This document shows, piece after piece, positions 59,708 to 64,000 of a stretch of DNA of 64,000 nt (position 1 is the stretch's first letter; each line of letters opens with the position of its first letter). A model generated the notes under the pieces. It made no database searches. It worked only from the letters and a program-made list of their open reading frames with translations, and was not told where the DNA came from. This DNA is from Paenibacillus sp. MAHUQ-63 (lineage in GTDB: Bacteria > Bacillota > Bacilli > Paenibacillales > NBRC-103111), in the NCBI RefSeq assembly GCF_028765165.1, contig NZ_JARADB010000002.1:1299146-1363145 (forward strand), read 5' to 3'. Made by a program: the position numbers and the translations under genes.

Positions 59708-62470
59708 ATGACGACGATCTATTTGGCCGTACAAGATCATGCGGCAGCCCGTATATTGTTCGGTGCGTCGCTGCTCAAGCAAGCGCTTGAAGAAGCGGGG
59801 TATCGGGTTGAAGAAGCGGGGCCTTGGGAATTGACGAACTACCGGGAACTAGCTGGGAGCAAAATTTTCGTCGGTAACCGGTATGAAGCGGAAATACTTC
59901 GCGGACTGGAGGAACAGGAGGTACTCTGCTACCATACGGAAGCGCCTCGCGAGGAAGGCTTTTACTTGGCCACGCTGCCCGGCGGCCTGACCGTCGTTGC
60001 CGGCGGCAGCGATACCGGCACGCTGTACGGCTGCCAGGAGCTGGCGGCCATCATCCGCGAAGAACGGGCGTTGCCGGACCGGCTGGCTTTCGGCGATGCG
60101 CCTTCCTTCGTGCTGCGCGGACCTGCGCTGGGCTTGCAGAAGACGAAGGTCGAGCCGCCGCGCCGGACCTACGAATATCCCGTTACTCCTGCGCGGTTTC
60201 CGTGGTTCTATGATAAAGCGTTATGGCTCGATTTCCTAGACATGCTGCTGGAGCAGCGCTGCAATGTCGTGTACATATGGACGGGGCATCCCTTCTCCTC
60301 CTTCGTCAAGCTGGACGATTACCCGGAGGCGCTGGAGGTGACGGAGGATGAGTTCAAGCTGAATGTCGAAACGTTCCATTGGCTGGCGGAGGAAGGGAAT
60401 AAACGCGGCATCTGGATCGTGCTGAAGTTTTATAACATCCATATTCCGCTGCCGTTCGCCGAGAAGCACGGCTTGGAGCTGCATCAGCCGAAGCCGCTTC
60501 CGCTGACAAGCGATTACTACAAAAAATCAATTTCGGCATTTGTTCGAAAGTTCCCGAACGTCGGATTGATGGTTTGCCTCGGCGAGGCGCTTCAGGGGCA
60601 GCTCTATGGGGCCGAGTGGCTGACCGAAACGATTCTCGAAGCCGTGAATGAAGGTCTGAAAGATATGCAGCTCAAAGAAAAGCCGCCGATCATCGTCCGC
60701 GCCCACGCCATTAACGCGGAGAGCGTGATGGCCGCCGCACTTCCGCTCTATCCGAACTTGTATACGGAAGCCAAGTTCAATGGAGAATCGCTTACCACCT
60801 TCACCCCCCGGGGACGCTGGCAGAACATCCATAACCACTTAAGCTCGCTGGACACGATTCATATGATCAATGTTCATATTCTGGCCAATCTGGAGCCGTT
60901 CCGGTGGGGCAGCCCGTCCTTCATCCAGAAAAGCATGCAGGCGGCCAAATACCGTCTCGGCGCCAACGGCTTGCATCTGTACCCGCTGTTTTACTGGGAT
61001 TGGCCGTATTCGCCCGATCAAGCTTCGCCCCGTTTGCGGCAATTTGAACGGGATTGGATCTGGTTCGCTTCCTGGTTCCGCTATGCCTGGAATCCCGACA
61101 GAGATCCGAAGCAGGAGCGCCGCTACTGGATCGATCTTCTTGCTCGGCGGTACGGCAGCAGGGAAGCGGGAGAAGCCATCCTTGCCGCCTATGAGGAATC
61201 CGGCGAATGCGCGCCGAAACTGCTGCGCCGCTTCGGCATCACCGAAGGGAACCGGCAGACGATGGTCCTCGGCATGACGCTCAGCCAGCTCACGAATCCA
61301 GAGCGCTATATGCCTTGGAAGGAACTGTGGGAATGTCAAGCGCCGCAAGGCGAGCGGTTGGAGACGTTCGTAGTCAGAGAGCTCCGAGGCGAACCGCACA
61401 TCGGGGAGACGCCGCTGGATATCATAGCGGATGTCGAACGGAATGCGGAGCAGGCGCTCCGGGCGGTTCGGCATGCCGGCAGCCATGTCAGCCGCAACAA
61501 GAAGGAGTTTCAGCGGCTTGAGACGGATGTGGCAGCCATTCGGCTGATGACATATTCGTATACGTATAAAGTTAGAGCCGCGATTGATATTTTGACTTAT
61601 AAGCATACGGTCGGAAGCCGTTATTTGGATCGAACGGATCTTTTGGAGAGCGCTCGTGTGCATGCAGAGGTTAGTCTTAACAACTACCGGGAGCTTACCG
61701 CTTTGACGGATTCGACGTATCTGTATGCGAACAGCATGCAGACGCCGCAGCGCAAGGTGCCGTTCCCGAACGGAGAGACGTACGGACATTGGCGGGACTG
61801 CTTGCCGCTGTACGAGCAGGAGTATGACAACTTAAGCCGTCAGGTGCAGCAACTGAAGGAAGGCCGTTTGCCGGCTGCGCTCAACAAAGCCGCCAGGACC
61901 ATCGAGCCTTACAAGCCAGCTCCGTTCGTGCTGCATTCCGCGAATGCCGAAACATATAAGATCGACAAGCAGCAATATATTTTTAATGACGGCGATGTGT
62001 TCATTCAGAGTTATGCGGAGGAGCTCCAAGGCTTGACCGGCGTACGCTTTAGCCAGCGCGAGGCTTCCAAGCAGGGCGTTCAGCTGGAGATTGAACTGCC
62101 GGAGAAATCGCAGATTCTGGTCGGGTACTTCAACTCCCCTGATTCTCAATGGCTGAAGGCGCCGAATCTGGAAGAGAATACGCACGCCGACGATCAAGGC
62201 GGACTGGTGCCGATACTCAGCAACGGCATGAAGGTTTACTTCTATCCGAGCTTGAACATTCATGCCTATACGTATGAAGCGGGCAGGCATACGCTGGTTT
62301 TCGGAAAGGGGGCTTATTTGCTCGTCGGCGTCATCTCCGCAGAACAGAAACCTGTCCCTCGGGATGTGACGCATGACGGTGAGAATGCGGATACGATGGA
62401 TTGGCTGTACAGCGGGGACGATCACGAATCTAAGCGGCGTGCACAGCCTGCGGGAGGTGTGCAGAAGTGA
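59708..62470 (+). CDS. Large protein of unknown specificity, GH20/GH67-like fold
   Basis: A 920-residue cytoplasmic protein that I cannot place in a named family. The first 140 residues (IYLAVQDHAAARILFGASLL, then GGLTVVAGGSDTGTLYGCQELAAII) resemble the N-terminal alpha/beta domain found before GH20 and GH67 barrels. A barrel-like region follows (LWLDFLDMLLEQRCNVVYIWTGH, GIWIVLKFYNIHIP, LMVCLGEALQG), with candidate acids in LGEALQG and in LYTEAKFNGES. A helical region and a C-terminal beta domain from about residue 760 complete it. ATG at 59708 follows GGAGGAGG. It is coupled to the GH95 gene and the unknown gene after it, so it is a likely exo-glycosidase of this locus. Confidence 0.6.
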   Translation: MTTIYLAVQDHAAARILFGASLLKQALEEAGYRVEEAGPWELTNYRELAGSKIFVGNRYEAEILRGLEEQEVLCYHTEAPREEGFYLATLPGGLTVVAGGSDTGTLYGCQELAAIIREERALPDRLAFGDAPSFVLRGPALGLQKTKVEPPRRTYEYPVTPARFPWFYDKALWLDFLDMLLEQRCNVVYIWTGHPFSSFVKLDDYPEALEVTEDEFKLNVETFHWLAEEGNKRGIWIVLKFYNIHIPLPFAEKHGLELHQPKPLPLTSDYYKKSISAFVRKFPNVGLMVCLGEALQGQLYGAEWLTETILEAVNEGLKDMQLKEKPPIIVRAHAINAESVMAAALPLYPNLYTEAKFNGESLTTFTPRGRWQNIHNHLSSLDTIHMINVHILANLEPFRWGSPSFIQKSMQAAKYRLGANGLHLYPLFYWDWPYSPDQASPRLRQFERDWIWFASWFRYAWNPDRDPKQERRYWIDLLARRYGSREAGEAILAAYEESGECAPKLLRRFGITEGNRQTMVLGMTLSQLTNPERYMPWKELWECQAPQGERLETFVVRELRGEPHIGETPLDIIADVERNAEQALRAVRHAGSHVSRNKKEFQRLETDVAAIRLMTYSYTYKVRAAIDILTYKHTVGSRYLDRTDLLESARVHAEVSLNNYRELTALTDSTYLYANSMQTPQRKVPFPNGETYGHWRDCLPLYEQEYDNLSRQVQQLKEGRLPAALNKAARTIEPYKPAPFVLHSANAETYKIDKQQYIFNDGDVFIQSYAEELQGLTGVRFSQREASKQGVQLEIELPEKSQILVGYFNSPDSQWLKAPNLEENTHADDQGGLVPILSNGMKVYFYPSLNIHAYTYEAGRHTLVFGKGAYLLVGVISAEQKPVPRDVTHDGENADTMDWLYSGDDHESKRRAQPAGGVQK

Positions 62471-64000
62471 GGGCGAATGCGGGAATTCATCCTAAGTTAG
62501 GTTTGCAAGGCCCTGTCCTCGCCTGGCAGGATCCGTGGGCGAAGGAGGCATCCGACCGGTTAATGCGGACGGGAACGGGGATGGTTACGCCATCCCAAGA
62601 CCCGCTGCCCGATCCGCCGTCGTATTTGGCTGCGCTGAAGGAGCTTGGCACCCAGTTCTATGTGCATCATACGTTTCCTGACGGGTCGGGGCAAGCCGAT
62701 ATGCTTCAGGATTTGTTGCAAACAGGCATTGAGGTATGCCTCGGCAACGAATACGGGAACATTAACGGTCCGTTCGTTCAAGGAACGAACCGCTACGATA
62801 TCCCGGATGAGACGATATTGGAAGCGTACCGCTCCGGCCAATTGATGGGACTGTTATACGACGAGCCCGAGCATCTGCAAATGAATGCGGGACAGTACCG
62901 GAAGGACGGATGGTTCCCGCATTGGGGGGACACGGATGGGCTGGGCGCCGCTCAATCGGAGGCGCGGGTGGCCGCTGCCGTAACCCGCCGTGTGAACCAT
63001 GTGCGCGATGTATTGCTGAAGAACGGTTACGACCCGCATGCCGTTCCCTTGGTTTCGGAGCATGTCTTCCCTGTCCTGTTTCACACGAAGGCCAGAGCCG
63101 GGATGACGCTTTGTCCGAAAATCATGAAAGAATCGTTCCAATCCTTGCAGCTGTCAACCGCACTTGGCGCCGCCAAGCAGTACGGGCGCTCCATGTGGAT
63201 TTGCGCCGACTTGTGGGGGCCGGATATCGGCCCCTGGTTCACGCGCACGTCCGGATTTCCCGGACATTCTCCTGCAGAATACGCATCAGCGCTGCGGATG
63301 GGATACTACATGTCGCCAAGCCACCTGTTCACGGAAAATGTCGACGTCTTGCTGTCCTACGACGGCAGCCGGTTCAGCCAAACCGAGTTCGGCGACGTCT
63401 GGGAGCAATTCGTGAAAGAATTCGTACCGAACCATCCGCTCACATGGCGGCATTCGGATGCCGCAGCGGATATCGCCGTCATTCATGCAGAGGACAGCAA
63501 CTACGGACAGAACGCCCGGTTATTCGGCAACCGGAACTCTGCGAGTACGGAAGCGGATAGCAGCATTTTCGCCATTTGGCATCTGCTCAGTCATGGCACA
63601 ATTCCGTCACATGGCAGCTGCATGCATATTCCAGGCTTTGCGTTTCCCCGCCATGAGCTGAAGAGCAGAGTCCCTTTCGAGCAATTTCCGCTGAAGCATG
63701 GCGCCGATTTCCCGGCGCCGCAGCCTGTGCATCCGTTGTTTTACCCAGTTCATAACGCGCTTGTATATGATGAAACGGTCCAAGCTGAGGAGCTTGGAGA
63801 TCCGAAGCTGATTCTCGCAGGGGGCTCGCGCATTTCCCCGGAAACGCTTCAGCTCATTCGGCGAAGAGCCGAGGGTGGCGCAACCGTCGTAATCGGCACA
63901 TGGCTGCTTCCCGAGGCGTGGCAGGAGGCTCGTGTATTCGGGGAAGGACTTTGGCTTCCCGTACGGGGATTTCTGGACGATGACGCGCGGGAAGCCGTAT
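62467..64000 (+). CDS. Unclassified cytoplasmic protein, cut by window end
   Basis: A frame open from GTG at 62467 to the window end, at least 511 residues. The GTG overlaps the previous stop (GTGA) and follows GGGAGGTG. It starts KLGLQGPVLAWQDPWAKEAS with no signal peptide. A barrel-like pattern is suggested by ELGTQFYVHHTF, LMGLLYDEPEHL, RSMWICADLWGPD and VDVLLSYDGSRF; near the right edge KLILAGGSRISPETLQLIRR and GATVVIGTW look like the amidotransferase-fold domain of beta-galactosidase-type (GH42-like) enzymes. I do not recognise the family as a whole. It belongs to the GH2-GH95 operon. Confidence 0.6.
   Translation, partial: MRANAGIHPKLGLQGPVLAWQDPWAKEASDRLMRTGTGMVTPSQDPLPDPPSYLAALKELGTQFYVHHTFPDGSGQADMLQDLLQTGIEVCLGNEYGNINGPFVQGTNRYDIPDETILEAYRSGQLMGLLYDEPEHLQMNAGQYRKDGWFPHWGDTDGLGAAQSEARVAAAVTRRVNHVRDVLLKNGYDPHAVPLVSEHVFPVLFHTKARAGMTLCPKIMKESFQSLQLSTALGAAKQYGRSMWICADLWGPDIGPWFTRTSGFPGHSPAEYASALRMGYYMSPSHLFTENVDVLLSYDGSRFSQTEFGDVWEQFVKEFVPNHPLTWRHSDAAADIAVIHAEDSNYGQNARLFGNRNSASTEADSSIFAIWHLLSHGTIPSHGSCMHIPGFAFPRHELKSRVPFEQFPLKHGADFPAPQPVHPLFYPVHNALVYDETVQAEELGDPKLILAGGSRISPETLQLIRRRAEGGATVVIGTWLLPEAWQEARVFGEGLWLPVRGFLDDDAREAV

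Noticed and set aside
60839..61789. 316-residue minus-strand frame in the 920-residue gene
   Set aside because: Arg-rich reverse reading of a coding gene, with no start signal.
62910..63560. 216-residue plus-strand frame near the right end
   Set aside because: It lies in a different frame of the long open frame that starts at 62467 and continues past the window; its composition (Arg, Ala, Gly rich) is that of a shadow.
1..64000. CRISPR arrays, insertion sequences, prophage genes, tRNA and rRNA genes
   Set aside because: No regularly spaced long repeats, transposase-like frames, phage structural proteins or tRNA cloverleaf sequences were seen on either strand.

Overview
The window looks like chromosome of a spore-forming Firmicute of the Paenibacillus type. 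The support is strong GGAGG-type ribosome sites, two small acid-soluble spore proteins, a sporulenol-synthase-like terpene cyclase, wrecked spore-germination (ger) genes, a T-box leader, and a high density of LplABC-like sugar ABC transporters with YesN/YesM and RhgR-like AraC regulators. No rRNA, tRNA, insertion sequence, prophage or CRISPR array was seen.

Layout. 1-2.3 kb: end of a sugar ABC operon (MalG-type permease) with a formylglycine-type sulfatase. 2.4-3.5 kb: a decayed patch with a truncated DUF1796 gene and frameshifted gerA/gerC remnants. 3.6-11.4 kb: a minus-strand YesN/YesM two-component pair divergent from two permeases, a lipoprotein binding protein and an asparaginase-II-family enzyme. 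11.4-14.4 kb: an AraC regulator divergent from an enolase-superfamily sugar-acid dehydratase and a mannonate-oxidoreductase-like SDR. 14.4-15.9 kb: asd under a T-box leader whose specifier reads as lysine. 16-25.7 kb: MFS transporter, secreted pectate-lyase-fold protein, TIM-barrel isomerase, small and unknown proteins, terpene cyclase, PspC protein, NrtR-like Nudix regulator and an MDR oxidoreductase. 26-32.5 kb: a sugar ABC transporter joined to a PLP enzyme of the cystathionine gamma-lyase class, a GntR/LacI hybrid regulator and a PhyH-type oxygenase. 32.7-39.8 kb: MATE exporter, alditol-oxidase-like flavoprotein, sugar isomerase, azoreductase, two SASPs and a GH26 enzyme. 40.2 kb to the end: a pectin/fucoglycan locus.

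The 40-64 kb locus works as a Gram-positive polysaccharide utilisation locus. A secreted PL11 rhamnogalacturonan lyase cuts polymer outside. Two paralogous lipoprotein binding proteins and one permease pair import oligosaccharides. A membrane-anchored AraC activator of the RhgR type probably senses them. Signal-less GH29, GH2 and GH95 enzymes, a Gfo/Idh/MocA oxidoreductase and two large proteins of no family I can name would finish the job in the cytoplasm. Several promoters carry catabolite-repression (cre-like) sites near the start of transcription.

The points most worth following are the two unclassified large proteins at the right end, the transporter plus PLP enzyme plus oxygenase cassette at 26-32.5 kb, a TGTTCC(T)TACG element shared by two promoters of the fucoglycan locus, and the lysine T-box on asd.
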